A stretch of 64,000 nucleotides of DNA from Isoetes taiwanensis (lineage: Eukaryota; Streptophyta; Lycopodiopsida; Isoetales; Isoetaceae). The stretch's first letter is position 1. Each line of letters opens with the position of its first letter. Where the stretch lies: contig JAJEKV010000306.1 in the NCBI GenBank assembly GCA_021234155.1, forward strand, positions 250,001 to 314,000, written 5' to 3'. Position numbers and translations under genes: made by a program. The notes under the pieces were generated by a model, which saw only the letters and a list, made by a program, of their open reading frames with translations, did not search any database and had not been told where the DNA came from. Shown here piece after piece: positions 11,745 through 23,463 of this stretch.

Positions 11745-11783
11745 AGGAAGGAAGGAAGGAAGGAAGGAAGGAAGGAAGGAAGG
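11745..11783. repeat. (GGAA)n microsatellite in Gypsy RNase H
   Basis: About ten units of AAGG/GGAA. It falls inside the RNase H remnant and shifts its frame. Confidence 0.95.
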
Positions 11784-13084
11784 AGAGCTTGATGGTCTAA
11801 TTGCCGAGCAAGTAATATCGAAATTTTTGCACTGCAAATACCATTCCAAGGCCTTCCCTTTCAGTTGTGCTGTAATTTCTTTCTGCAGAATTGAGTTGCT
11901 TAGAAGCATAGTGGATTGGCTGGTCCACGTTTGAGTCAATCTATTGTGCTAAAACAGCCCCAATAGCAAATTTGGATGCATCCACATGAACATGAAACTC
12001 TTTATCCCAATGTGGTGTAATTAAAACGGGTGCTGATGCCATTAATGACTTGATTTTGTCGAATGCTTCTTGGCAAGCATTTGTCCACTTAAATTTTGTT
12101 TTTGGACTAACCAATTCATTCAAAGGTGATGCTGTTTCAGCCAATTTAGGGCAGAATTTCCTATAGTAATTGGCCTTCTCCATAAATCGTTTAACTTGAG
12201 TAACATTTTGGGGTGGAGGCATGTCAATTATTGCTTGTATTTTAGTTGGATCTGTGAGTAGCCCTTCCTTACACACAATATGTCCAAGCAAAACTCCTTG
12301 ATTGACAGGGAAGGTGCATTTCTCGGGGTTTAAAGAAACTCCATACTCATGACATCTGTTGAAACAGGAACACAGCTTGGTCAAATGATCATCCAAATCG
12401 CTGTAGACCATGAAGTCATCTAGAAATATTTCCATAAAGTGGCCAATGTATCCTTTGAACACCATAAGCATGGCACGTTGGAACAATGAAGGAGCATTAC
12501 TTAAGCCAAACGGCATTACCTTATATGCAAATGTTCCAAATTTGGTGATGAATGTAGTCTTCAATTGATCTGTAGGATGTATTCTAATCTGATTATAGCC
12601 ACCAAAGCCGTCCATAAAGGAATAACATTCATGGCCGGCTACTTTCTCAAGTATTGATCTGTAAACGGAAGTGGGAAGTGGTCTTTCTCAGTTGCATTAT
12701 TGAGCTTGCGAAAATCTACGCAAACTCTTAATTTACCATTTTTCTTCTTCACAACCACTATTGGAGAGATCCATTCACTTGTTTCTACTTCGAAAATGAA
12801 TCCAACCTGTAAGAGTTTATCGATCTCTTCTTTTACACTTGCTGCAAAATTTGGATTCATGCGGTAGGCTCTTTGGTATACAGGCCTAGCATTTGGGGTT
12901 AAAGGTATTTTCATTAAACAAATATTAGGGTCAATACCTCTTAAATCATGATAGCTCCAAGCAAAAACATCCTTGTATTCTTGCAATAACTTAATTGCTG
13001 CTTCTCGAATATGTGGTGGAAGATTAACACCAATTTGAACTAGTTGAGGTTCAGCCTCGGTATTTAGATTTATCTTCTCCAAAT
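11745..13084 (-). pseudogene. Ty3/Gypsy reverse transcriptase and RNase H
   Basis: From 13084 the minus strand reads into the reverse transcriptase: AWSYHDLRGIDPNICLMKIP, then VVVKKKNGKLRVCVDFRKLN, a gap near 12640, then MDGFGGYNQIRIHPTDQLKT, the catalytic block EIFLDDFMVYS at about 12430, then LLGHIV and finally RNase H (FHVHVDASKFAIGAVLAQ) to 11941. The remaining RNase H sequence decays into a (GGAA)n tract. The upstream part of this protein lies 8.7 kb away at 21759, because a DNA transposon inserted at 13084/13085. Confidence 0.92.
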
Positions 13085-13099
13085 CACAAGGCACCCAAA
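13085..13099 (+). repeat. CACTA-like terminal inverted repeat, left
   Basis: CACAAGGCACCCAAA, preceded by target copy AAT at 13082-13084. Confidence 0.93.
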
Positions 13100-13860
13100 G
13101 ATTTAACTATCATAGATAACCACTACAAAACCACTATGATAGTGGTTTTCCATGCAAAAATAATTTTCCTTAATAAAATCCACCTATTATAGTGGTTTTT
13201 AGAATGGAACTATGGTTTTACATGCTAGTTTATACTCTTATGTGGTTAATTGAGACTGATGAAGGTTTTTATCCAGGTCTTTGCTACGAGTTTGGCATGT
13301 CATAGTGGTTAATTATGCAATTTGCAACATTGAGAGTAAGAAAGTAATGCTTAATAGTTTTTTTATACATGTAGATGGTTTTGGGAGTGGTTTTAACTGG
13401 CAATACTTCAATGTTCATATATATGGTTTAACAAAGTCCTTTTATTTGTGATTTTTCATTTGGATTCTTTAAGCAAGCACGTCTTGCCAAAATGTTAGTG
13501 GTTTTGATTTGGAAATACTATAATGTTTCTAGACATAGTTTAACAATGTCTTTTTATTTGAGGTTTTTCATCGTAATTTTTTAGGCTAACATGAGTTGCC
13601 AAATTGTTAGTGGCTTTTAACATGGTTTGGTGGTTGACTTTTTCACTTTCCTGTTGAGAAAGAATGCTAGTTGTTTTTTGTTAAGGAAGACATGGTTAGT
13701 ACATGGTTTTACATCTAATTTCCTAGGGTAATATGATTCTAAACTTCTTAATGGTTTTTACATGGTTTTGTTGATTGATCTTTGTAATGTAGTAGCTAAC
13801 ATGGTCTATGGTCGAAGTTTTTTTTATGGTATTTTATAGTGGTATTATCCAATCTTAATG
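13100..13860 (+). repeat. Left subterminal repeat field (TAGTGGTTTT / ATGGTTTT)
   Basis: More than a dozen copies of AGTGGTT or ATGGTTTT on the plus strand, for example near 13155, 13193, 13306, 13387, 13497, 13706 and 13752. In CACTA elements such motifs are binding sites of the second transposon protein (TnpA-like). No coding sequence is visible here. Confidence 0.75.
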
Positions 13861-16050
13861 AGCATATTTGGAGGTATTAAGTACACCATTCATTAGGTAC
13901 ATACTAATATCAAGGATGTTGAGGGAAGAGAGTTATGAATCAACATGTTGTTCACATCGCCATTTGTTGTAGTTGAATTCATTGCTAATAATCATCACCT
14001 AAGTGAGCAAGGTGTGTGTGAATATCAACCAGCGATTCAATAGTAAAAATGCATTTAGGTCCTGCGGTTGTGTCGACTATGAACCATTGATTCAACGATA
14101 ATAATACATAGGTGCTCAATAATGTTTGACGTTCAGTCTGTCATTAAAAAGGTTTGAGATAATGATATACGTTTTGCTATGGAGGGGAAGGAAGCCATAA
14201 ATAGTTTCTATGTGTGAAAATAATTCAAACCAAATTTGCCTTTTTCAGCAAGACCATCATGTTGAAGTAGTTATGAAATACTTGTACTTCTTGAATGATC
14301 CACTTAGTTATGCCATAACACATTTATGGCCTTGAGTCTAGGCATATTAAACAAAGATATTCCCTCTCACACAATTAAATTTTTTTAAGAAACCGATGTG
14401 GAGGACCGAAAAGTGCTAATTACCTTAACATTTAGCTATTTTCCCATTGAGTGTGGTGTTAGATTGATTTATTTTACCCTACAACATATGTACGCTGAGG
14501 GGCAAAAATTAAGTCTCAAAACCACATAGTCAGTGTGAAGATATCAAACTGATTTTGTAGTTGTGGATTTGCATTCATTATCTTTGGGTATTATTATTTT
14601 AAATATTAAAGTTTGTTTCTTCTAGATCATTTGTGATATTGAGAAAGAAACAAATGAAAGTAATTTGGGGTTAAATAATATTTTAATTCAATGATGTAGT
14701 TCATTCTTAAAAGCATGTGGTTTATGCACAATCACAGTTCTCTCGATGGCATACAACATGATTGGAAATAGTCTAGACAAACATAGTACGTGAAAATAGG
14801 CAAATAGAAAACTCAGTCACGGCATGTGAAAATAGGCGAATGACCTGAACCAGGCAAAAACATTCTGTGGCATATGAAAACAGGTGAATAAAAGAGTAAC
14901 CTAAATCAGGCAACCGAAAAACATTCTTTTCTCCTTCTAGTGCATAGGCTTTCATCTTTGCCAAAATTTGCATTAAGAAGACTTGACACTAGCATTTTAA
15001 AGTTGTTCCATGTGCCTATTGCTTTTGCCATCGTTGTTAACAAAATTAAGGAGGCTTGACAGTAATATTTTAATGTTGTTTCGTGCCTATCAACCTTTTC
15101 ATTTTGCAACACCATGGTTGTTAGCATTATAGCCTTGATTAATATGTAAGCTTATGGACCCACCGATTACATGTTGCATTTCGTTTGACAAGATATCTAT
15201 TATGACTAATTCACAGGACTCTTATAATGGTACCAATATGTTTGGCTCTGAAATAGAAGGTAGATTAATGTGCTGGCTGTTAGAAATTATCAGAGGATAG
15301 AACAAAATATCATAGAGCAACTTAATGACTTTGCTTGATTGACAACAACAACAAATGCAGAATCAAATTGTTCTAATGGCATAAGTCATATCTATTCAAA
15401 AAACACACCTTATGTTAATGGTCTAAGCATTAAGCAAACTTCTCCTCCTCATTAACATTATTACATGTATTCAAAACCATTGGAAATAATCATAGTGGCA
15501 CTGTTCATATGGGATCGATGAAAACACTGTAGCATCGAAAATGTCATTCATCTTAGAACCAGATAATGCTTACCTGTTCTCCGGATCGCACCTTGTATTT
15601 TCCAATACCAAACCATCTGCACTGCTCATTCATTTATTTTTTGCGGTCCGGTCAAGCTGCACCACTTTGCAAGGTTGCCGAATCCATCTGAGCTTCATGC
15701 CTTCATAATATTGGACCGAGCTGTTTGAACCGAAATTGGCTCCAAGGATCTCGACGAACTCATTCGAATATTCCCCTATCTTGATTCAATGGTTTTAACC
15801 ATTAGTTTAATATTCCATACCTAGGTCAAGTTAATGACCTAATGTATGAAACATTGATCCCTTCCTTAACTGCTTAACTTGAACAAGATGAATTTCTCTG
15901 CTTGCTCAGTTCTTCAATTTTGTTCTTCTGCATAAATACTCTAAGTACTCAATCTCCATTATCAGTACTTAATTGCCAATAACTTAATATAAGGATTTTC
16001 ATCTGTCTCAGCATTTTATAACTGTCTTGAACATCTTCAACACAAATTAT
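13861..16050. other. CACTA-like interior, left: no gene recognised
   Basis: AT-rich and non-coding by eye. Around 15560-15780 the sequence is less AT-rich and could be another captured host fragment near the lipid-kinase exon, but I cannot identify it. Confidence 0.3.
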
Positions 16051-16076
16051 GACATGAACTCCAACACTGACAGCAC

Positions 16077-16136
16077 CTCATTAAACGTGCCATCTCCTCC
16101 AACAGCGATTACAGCAGTAGCACCATTGCAGATGGC
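16077..16136 (-). pseudogene. Captured lipid-kinase exon (DAGK catalytic / sphingosine-kinase-like)
   Basis: The minus strand gives a 20-codon exon between a TTTTTCAG acceptor and a GTGCTG donor: AICNGATAVIAVGGDGTFNE. GGDGTxNE is the nucleotide-binding signature of the diacylglycerol kinase catalytic domain, shared with sphingosine and long-chain-base kinases, which phosphorylate lipid alcohols with ATP. The exon is in phase 0 at both ends. The upstream 300 bp look like its original intron. It sits inside the CACTA-like element, so I infer transposon capture of a host gene piece. A 60-bp exon alone cannot encode a working enzyme. Confidence 0.65.
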
Positions 16137-16504
16137 CTGAAAAATATTCAATACTACAATTCAAACCTAATATATACACAACGAACTCAGAAGACAGAAA
16201 AACATTCCATAGATACAAGAGGAAAGATATAAAAAGATATCGTACTAAATATATCTTGCAAACAATGAGATCATTCGTTCAATTTTAACCTCAAATGGCA
16301 AACTTATACACAGTTCTAATACATGGGCATATATGTGTCCTCACAAATATGGCAGATGTGAAACGCATAAAGAGATATGAATTTGTGGAACACGCATGTA
16401 CATATCTTCCATGTTAAGAGTATTATTCTACAATATTCTACCTTATTGTACCATTGTGGTATTTAAGTACTCGTCTACATGCTCTCAATAAAAAGATACA
16501 ATTA

Positions 16505-16960
16505 TGCCACCTAGGCTCCAACATGTCACCTAAAACATGCCAAGGTGTCTCAAACATGCCACCTAGGCTCAAACATGCTAACGTGGCTCAAATGTGCCAC
16601 CTAGGCTGCAACATGCCACCTAGACTCAAACATGCCATGCAGACTCCAACATGCCACCTGGGTGCAAACATGCCAAGGTGGTTCAAACATGCCAAGGTGG
16701 CTCAAACATGCCACTGGCTCCAACATGCCATCCGGCTCCAAAGCATGCCACCTAGACTCAAACATGCCAAGGTGGCTCAAACATGCCATCTAGGCTCAAA
16801 CATGCTATCTAGGCCCAAACATGCCACCTAGGCTCCAACATGCCAAGGTGGCTCAAACATGCCACATGGGCTCAAACATGGCACCTAGGCTCAAGCATGC
16901 CACCTAGGCTCCAACATGCCAAGGTGGCTCAAACGTGCCAGCTATGCTCTAACATGCCAT
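16505..16960. repeat. 19-bp minisatellite (CCACCTAGGCTCAAACATG / CCAAGGTGGCTCAAACATG)
   Basis: About 24 units of two 19-bp variants. The same monomers reappear near 42505-42560 and within the 44.1-44.7 kb array, outside this transposon. Open frames across it (MPPRLKHAKVAQTCH-like) come from the repeat and are not a gene. Confidence 0.93.
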
Positions 16961-18285
16961 GGATCATAGTGCTGGTCTCCATTTCCTCATCTGATAGCCG
17001 CCACAAAGAATTTATTCCTTTAATCTTAGTAATAAAACCTGAAATTGGTCCCATTTTGTTTCAAAGCTTTATCATAGCTTTGTCGTATTTGCTCTGCTCG
17101 AAATTGTAGAATAGCTCCTAGTTGGTCCTTTGTGATCCTTAAAATGGTATCTATTATCAATCATATTTTTCACCCCTTTGATCAGAGTTGTGGTTATCTT
17201 AGCACAAGCATCTTGGCCATCGCCGACACCATTATTTGCTTCCAGAGCAAGCTCCATAGCACAAGGGTAAGCCTGCTCTTGTTCTGGACCTGGATCAAAC
17301 ATTGATTCTTGTTTTGAGGATATGAATTGTGGGCATGAGGATATGAATTGTAATGTGGAGCATGAGAATGAGATAATCAAGTATTCATGTGGAAATGTCA
17401 TGGTGTAAAAATACTTAGCCTGTTGGATCCAGTCCCCATCTTTCTTTTAGGGCGATGATATGTGCTGAAGGTGCTCACAGATGATCGAAGAGGGACCCTG
17501 CCATTTTCTAAAGCTTTTTTAATTTCTTAGGCCCCAGGATCAGAAAATCTAAAATCTAACGGTTGATATCAATTTTAGATGAGGTGGCATGAGGTGGCTT
17601 ACCACATAAACACCTTAGAATTGCATCAAAGCATGCATCTCGAGTTAGGCAACCTTGCTAATCAAACTCAAGGAAATACAGTCAATAAGTCAGGACAAGT
17701 CAAATAAGCATGCTCTTGGTAACAAAAATTGCTCTAAGTTCTTAAAGTTCCCTTTGCCAAATACTTGCTTTGTCCATTTGTTGCAAAAATGCCTAGTCAT
17801 CATCAAACATTTGCCACATCACCCATGGAAAACCAAAGTTGCACATTTTTTTTTACTTTTGGCCTAGTCAAAAGTTGGCCTTGCTTATGTGGCATGACAT
17901 GTCACCATTGATGTGCCCTGGCTTTGGGACTGTTGAATCGGCCTCTTGAGGTGGCACTCTCTGATGAGGAGGCCTCCCTTCCACGCTTCAAGCCGTTGGC
18001 TATAATTTTTTGTTGAGAGTAATGTAATATGTATTTGGATCCATTGGTTTTTCTTGGTTTGGTTTGCACCATTGAAAGTTTCGTGGGGTTAGAGGCAAAA
18101 AAAGAAAAAACTGAGGCCCTTGATGTGGCACAAGGGAGGGAATATTCTCCCCATCAATGGCCCACAAAACAAGATTAAAACATCGCATTAAGGATTACAA
18201 AGTTGAAACAACATATATGAGTCAGAATGAAAGATTGAAAATAATTATTTTCATGTGTGATTATAAGTAAACATTGTGATTGAAC
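16961..18285. other. CACTA-like interior, middle: no gene recognised
   Basis: Non-coding by eye. A purine-poor T tract lies near 17847. Confidence 0.3.
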
Positions 18286-18466
18286 CATCGCGGTAAATGT
18301 CGGACACTGACATGTTATACCCAGCCTTAAATGGCAAAAAATCGGCTAAGTCCACAAAAACGCCGTGTATTTTTTTTTGGGCGTGGCTATAACATGTCAA
18401 ACACACGGATATACCACGGATATGCCCGTGGGTATAACATGTCAGTGTCCCATATTTACTGGGCTC
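18286..18466. mobile_element. Small MITE-like inverted-repeat element
   Basis: Perfect 21-bp arms lie at 18303-18323 (starting GACACTGACATGTTATACCC) and 18429-18449. Outward, a weaker match extends as CGGTAAATGTCG against CAGTAAATATGG in reverse complement. The inside has extra partial copies of TATAACATGTCA. No coding capacity. Nested inside the CACTA-like element; a target duplication is not certain. Confidence 0.7.
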
Positions 18467-19048
18467 CAGTAAAGCATCCAACGGTTTGGATGAATGAGAT
18501 AAAGGGTCGAGATTGTAATCCTAGTCCTTTGATCTCATTGGCCAGAATTAAGGGCCGAGATTGAGGGGGCTAGATCGTAACCCGGCCGTTTTCCTTTTGC
18601 TCCACAATTTCTTTGTTCTGCGCCTTCTCTTTTCTTTATTCTATGGAGATCCTTATCACAAGACAGTGGCTATGGCGGCATTTTGGGTAAGCTTTTGTCT
18701 GAAATAGAGCAAGGGCGTGGAGTAGTAGATGTTTGGCCGGATTTTTGGATATGCGAAGCAAATTTACAGCTATATGGTCTGGCGTGAGTCGCATGCATAG
18801 AAGGCCGGATTCACAGCTAAAGTGCTAATGAGACCTTCTTCGCCCCTTTTCGCATAGTTGGTCGCCTGAAATAAACCCATCTCATTCTAGTTTTATATTG
18901 GTTCGATCATGTCAATCTCTACTTCCGACCGCTTTTATCCTGATAGTTTGTTTCTTAGTTCCGGATTTTGCATTTAAGATATGGTCTTTTCGTTCGTAAT
19001 GTGCAGGACTGAACAAGATAATGTGCCTTGCGCACCAATCTAAGATAT

Positions 19049-19225
19049 TCAATCCATTACAATCTGCTTCGCTTCATCCGCTTGCAAGATATGCCCTAGT
19101 TTTTGAAGATCCGCCTCAATCTTTATGCATATTCTGTTTCAATCCGTTGCAATCTGCTTCCACTTCACCCGCTTGCAAGATATGCCCCGTTTTTGTAGAT
19201 CCGCCTCAATCTTTATGCAACAATG
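19049..19225 (+). repeat. Tandem duplication, about 88-bp unit
   Basis: Two diverged copies of a block that starts TTCAATCCRTTRCAATCTGC, continues with CGCTTGCAAGATATGCC and ends GATCCGCCTCAATCTTTATG. It lies in a GC-richer tract (18600-19350) that resembles a captured 5' leader or intron. No gene recognised. Confidence 0.75.
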
Positions 19226-19349
19226 GCCCCGCAGATCCGTTGCTAAGCTAAGCCGGGCTTTGTCCGTAATTTTTCTAGATTTTTTTGCAAAAAACGTTCT
19301 TACTTATAGATCTGTTTCACTAATTTCGCAATGGCAGATCTGAAGGTAA

Positions 19350-20459
19350 GCTTCAGCGCCAACAAAGCTTCTTCACGCTTCAGTGTACGATTTAAGAACC
19401 TTTCATTTTCCATTTGAATACTTGATGTGAGTTGGTCGCAATAGGCTAATCTGGGCTTGCTATTTCCGTGTTTCCGTGTTATATCCGAGAATCTATGCCT
19501 TGGCGATGGTAGAAATTTCTTTATAACTTTTTCTGCTGCTCTGTTAGGGTTTGTTGGGCATTCTTCTTTACCAACCATTTCCTTTATGTTGGTACTTTTT
19601 TGTTCTCAAGATGCATTTTGCCCCTTTGGATTCAGGAAGAGGGTTTTATTCTCTTTGCTATCTATTTTTCCACTTTTTCCTTTTCCTTTTCTTCATCAGA
19701 TCCTCTGCTTTGCCCTACAATGCATTTGCGCTTTAGGACCTTTTGGGTGAAGATTTTTCCCTGTATAGGCTTTCTTTTGCTTTTTACATTTTGAAACTTG
19801 ATACTGCTGAGATGAAACTCTGCTCAGATTATCTTCCTTTTCCTCCCCTAATACTGTAAACTTCTCCAACTTGGAATTTTTTTTATAATAGAGTTGTATG
19901 GTCTTATGGATTCCGTACTTCTGCTGTTTTCTTTTTGACCATTGGCGATGGCGTATAAGCTTTCTGCAGAACATGGCAGGATTTGAGGCAGAATCGGGGC
20001 TTTCAAGTATGGCCACTCCAAGCAAAACCTTTGAAAGGAATAAAAAGATGTTGCTGCAGAACTAGAAAGGAATAGATAACATGCAGTTGAATTTGCGTTA
20101 ATAAAATACGTGAGCATGAACTAATTTTATGAACTGGCTTGTTGTAACAAAATATGTGAATAAACTGGTTTTAAAACATGCTGTAAACAGTAGCACTACA
20201 AGAAATGCTGAATAAGAGTATTCAAAGTTCAATGCAACAATTCCTTGTTTACTATTACAATCATCTAACTGCATTCTCTTGTGACAATAGAAAAATTGCT
20301 AATCTTAAGTTTGATATCTTTGTTGTTTTTGTTTACTTTGAACACATTGTTTCTACACTGTGGAAAATTGAAGAAAAACCGTGCTAAAAAAAATTATATA
20401 TAAGGACCATGCATTGTTTTTAGCTAAAGGCCACATTTAAGAACCGTGCATTGTTTCTT
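19350..20459. other. CACTA-like interior, right: no gene recognised
   Basis: T-rich sequence (19560-19740) without convincing coding content. CACTACAAGAAATGC at 20194-20208 resembles a classical CACTA terminus and is discussed as a finding. Confidence 0.3.
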
Positions 20460-21743
20460 TTTTTGAGCGAAACCACTACGAGACCACTACATTTTAACTG
20501 CTTCTTGTAGTCTAATCTTAAGTGCTTGGACGTGAAAAACATTTATGATAAATAGTCTTAACCACTAGTCATATGGACATGAATAACATTTATGGTTAAT
20601 GATCTTAACCAATAGGCATATGGATGTGAAAAATGTTTATAGTTAATAGTCTTAACCAGTAGTAGACTACTATATTTTAACTACTTGTTTTAATCTAATC
20701 TTAAATGCTTGGACGTGAAAAACCTTTGTGGTTAATAGTCTTGACCACTAGGCCTATGGAATTGAAAACATTTATGGTTAAGAGTCTTGACCACTAGGCA
20801 TAAATGCCAAGAAACTATGCGGTCATAGAACACAAATGCATACATATATAATCAATAAGACTGCCCTTGTTTTCATTTATTAACCAAAAGTTCTTCAGAT
20901 CATAGAAAGGTAGTGATTTGTCATCATCACCATTGTTTGTATGATTGAAGAAACTATTAGGTCTTCAGTGAAAAGATCGCCATTCTTTCTATGCAGTAAC
21001 TTAAGAAGCTTAACACTAGAAATCGTTTAGTGGTTTATCATTATTAACAAGTACACTTTGAGTGGGAAGGGCGTCATGCCTTTTATGCATTAATTGAAAT
21101 GCTTTAGACTAGAAGCCATTAGTGGATTACCAACTTTAATAAGTACTACAATACGTAAGAAACCATCCATAAGTTCTTAATGGTTTTAGTCTATTAACTT
21201 GAAATGCTTCAGACTACATAACATTACTAGTTTATCAATGATAACCATGAACCTAATGCATTACAAACCATGCACATTGTGAGCAAAACAATTATATCTA
21301 ATTTTGATAAGCACAATAGTGCTTTAATAGAAAACCCTAAACACTTTGACTAATCAACTAATAGTGATTTATTGCTATTAACACAGGTTTACCATGAAAA
21401 TTAGCCGGGCCAGTTTTCCACAATAACAAACCACTACCACATTATGAAATCACATGAATAGAGCACTACATTGAAACCACATCCACAACCATCACGTTAT
21501 ACCACATGGACAAACCGTACCCTAAAAACGATATACGTACCAACATATAACACCACTTTCACAAACACTAGAAATAAGCCATTTATAATCACCATGACGT
21601 AATATCACCTTAACAAACCTTACAAGAAGACCAACTAGTTTAGCCACATATGGTTTTTAATGAAATTAACCCCCAAACACCCATTAGTTTTGTAGAATGG
21701 CTTTCTAGTCACAACCATAGAAAAAACCATGTAGTGTTTTAAT
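20460..21743 (-). repeat. Right subterminal repeat field (AACCACTA)
   Basis: Many copies of AACCACTA, GACCACTA and ACCAC on the plus strand (for example about 20470, 20565, 20745, 20790, 21428), the reverse complement of the left-field motif. Similar spacing of GAAAAACATTTATGGTTAA-like blocks between 20530 and 20800 gives a loose tandem structure. Confidence 0.7.
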
Positions 21744-21758
21744 TTTGGGTGCCTTGTG
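21744..21758 (-). repeat. CACTA-like terminal inverted repeat, right
   Basis: TTTGGGTGCCTTGTG, the exact reverse complement of the left end, followed by AAT at 21759-21761. Confidence 0.93.
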
Positions 21759-22322
21759 AATCTGGAGTTGTCAGATAAGGTTGGACAACGTTCTGATGTA
21801 CTTCATGTGCAGGTGTAGACTGCAAAACAATAGAATCATTTCCAGTTACATCCTTTTCTATTGGCTCAGCCATATAATATGCTTCTGGTTCCCAACATGA
21901 ATAATCGAATTCAGATGGAAGCATATCAGATTCTTCTGGTAATATATTGTAAAAGTCTTCATCCTCTTCGTATTCCTCATAAATCTCGTTTTCTTCCTCA
22001 CTATCTGAGAACATGGGTAGATCTTCTAGTATTGTAAGGGTTTCTGTAGATAAATCTATTTTTATGGTTTTACCTCGCTTACAAATTTTAACTGAATTAT
22101 CAGACCAATCATGCAAGGCTTTAAGCTTCCTTAAGCCATGGTCTACCAAGCAACACTTGGTAGTCAAGCGATCCCATTTTAGTGTCCAAAATGACAAAAT
22201 CTTGTGAGAAATTCAGACCAGCAACTGTAAAAGGAATATCCTTAATAATACCCAACGGTACAACTCGACGATGATCCGCCATACGAACATTAAATGTGGC
22301 AGCATGCAACCGCCCTAACTTA
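21759..22322 (-). pseudogene. Gypsy protease-end and acidic spacer, copy B
   Basis: Minus-strand continuation of the reverse transcriptase at 13084. It encodes VVPLGIIKDIPFTVAGLNFS, DFVILDTKMGSLDYQVLLGR and an acidic spacer (SDSEEENEIYEEYEEDEDF). The DNA is almost identical to 23464-24352. Relative to that copy it has about 34 extra bases (about 22270-22300) between GRLHA and RVVPLG, and its right edge is fused in frame to a LINE fragment. Confidence 0.88.
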
Positions 22323-23463
22323 GATGCGCATGTTAGAAACACATGCTCTTCATCCTTAATAACGCCTTCCATGCACATCAAGCAAATCCGTTCTTCTCTT
22401 GGAATACCAACCCATCTTCCTGTCTCTATTTGGAGCTTATGTGAGCCAGTCCGGTATCTTGCAATGGTTTGCCTCATGTGTCGTGAGATCTGGGTCTGAA
22501 GGTATGTCTAATCTGAGTACACCAACATCGAATTGATCTCTTTCATGTAATAAGCCATTTTAGTTCCAGGTTCATTCCAGATTTGCTTCAATGCCTGTGA
22601 CTGTACCATATCCCGCACACCTATTTCTGTATCCGGCCAGCTTGTTCTGTTGATCCCCCAGGCAGAAGCCCAGTCTAATACATCTCTATACCAGCCCGTG
22701 TGCGTGGATGCTTCCATTGCTTTTCTTGGGAGTCGATCATCATCCAAAGTACATAATCTGTTCACAAAAGTGATAGTCTGGATCAGCGCCTCCACTTCCA
22801 GTGGCAATAATCCTGCCTCTGCCAACATGATTTGGTAAGGTGTTTGTTGTTTAATGCCGAGATCCTCCTGTAGGAATATCTTCTGAATGCCCTCAATCTG
22901 CTTCCATAATCCTTGAGACAAAGCTGGCCCCCAAACTGGTGCACCATAGAGTATTACTGTTTGAACCAGGGTTTTAAAAAGCATTCTTTTCAATCTCCAT
23001 GCAAGGACACCTTACAGCACCGTCTAAGCATACCATACAGAGTCGTCTTCCCTCCTGCTACTCTCTTCTTAATACATTCTTTCCACCTGTAATTGGAACT
23101 AAACTCAAGCCCAAGATATTTGTAATGCATAACAGTCTCTAGTTCTTCTCCATTGTAAGTGAAACACGGTTTGGTTATTGTGCCATAAACCATGATCTTT
23201 GATTTGGACATGTTAACTTTCATTTTCCTTGCCAAGCAGAATTCTCTTAAGGTATGTAAGTGCCCCTGGAGTCCTTCTGGAGTATCTGCCAAAAATACCA
23301 CATCATCGGCATAGAGTAACAGTTGGATCACAAAATCCCCTAGCTGAGTTCCAATCAGCCCCTTCTCCTCCATCCATGACAATGGACAGCCTTGTCTCAC
23401 CCCAATAGTACTATGAATTTCAGCCGGATGGTCTGCCACTCGCGCTATAACTTCTTTGTATAG
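22323..23463 (-). mobile_element. LINE ORF2 fragment fused between two Gypsy copies
   Basis: From 23463 leftwards the minus strand encodes LYKEVIARVADHP, STIGVRQGCPLS, then (after missing residues) LLLYADDVVFLADTP at about 23330, MSKSKIMVYG, then LVQTVILYGAPVWGPALSQG and a terminal zinc-finger-like block (CLMCMEGVIKDEEHVFLTC) at about 22380. YADD is the reverse transcriptase catalytic motif. There is no simple tail and no endonuclease domain. Both edges join directly to Gypsy DNA; the left one keeps the frame. Confidence 0.85.

Larger units (their letters stand above)
13085..21758. mobile_element. CACTA-like DNA transposon, non-autonomous, 8.7 kb
   Basis: The ends are a perfect 15-bp inverted repeat: CACAAGGCACCCAAA at 13085-13099 and its reverse complement at 21744-21758. 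The flanks are the 3-bp duplication AAT (13082-13084, 21759-21761). A second copy of the same Gypsy at 23815-23830 reads CTCCAAATCTGGAG without the insert, which is the empty site and fixes both borders to the base. Ends starting CAC, a 3-bp duplication and dense subterminal TAGTGGTT/AACCACTA motifs in opposite orientation all fit the CACTA (En/Spm) superfamily. I see no transposase inside. The inside holds a lipid-kinase exon, a minisatellite and a MITE, so it is probably a cargo-carrying non-autonomous element. Confidence 0.9.

Noticed and set aside
16454-17109. Open frames of HAKVAQTCH and MPPRLKHA type
   Set aside because: They are direct translations of the 19-bp minisatellite.
19560-19760. 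Hydrophobic Phe/Leu-rich open frames
   Set aside because: T-rich DNA gives such frames by chance; no conserved pattern.
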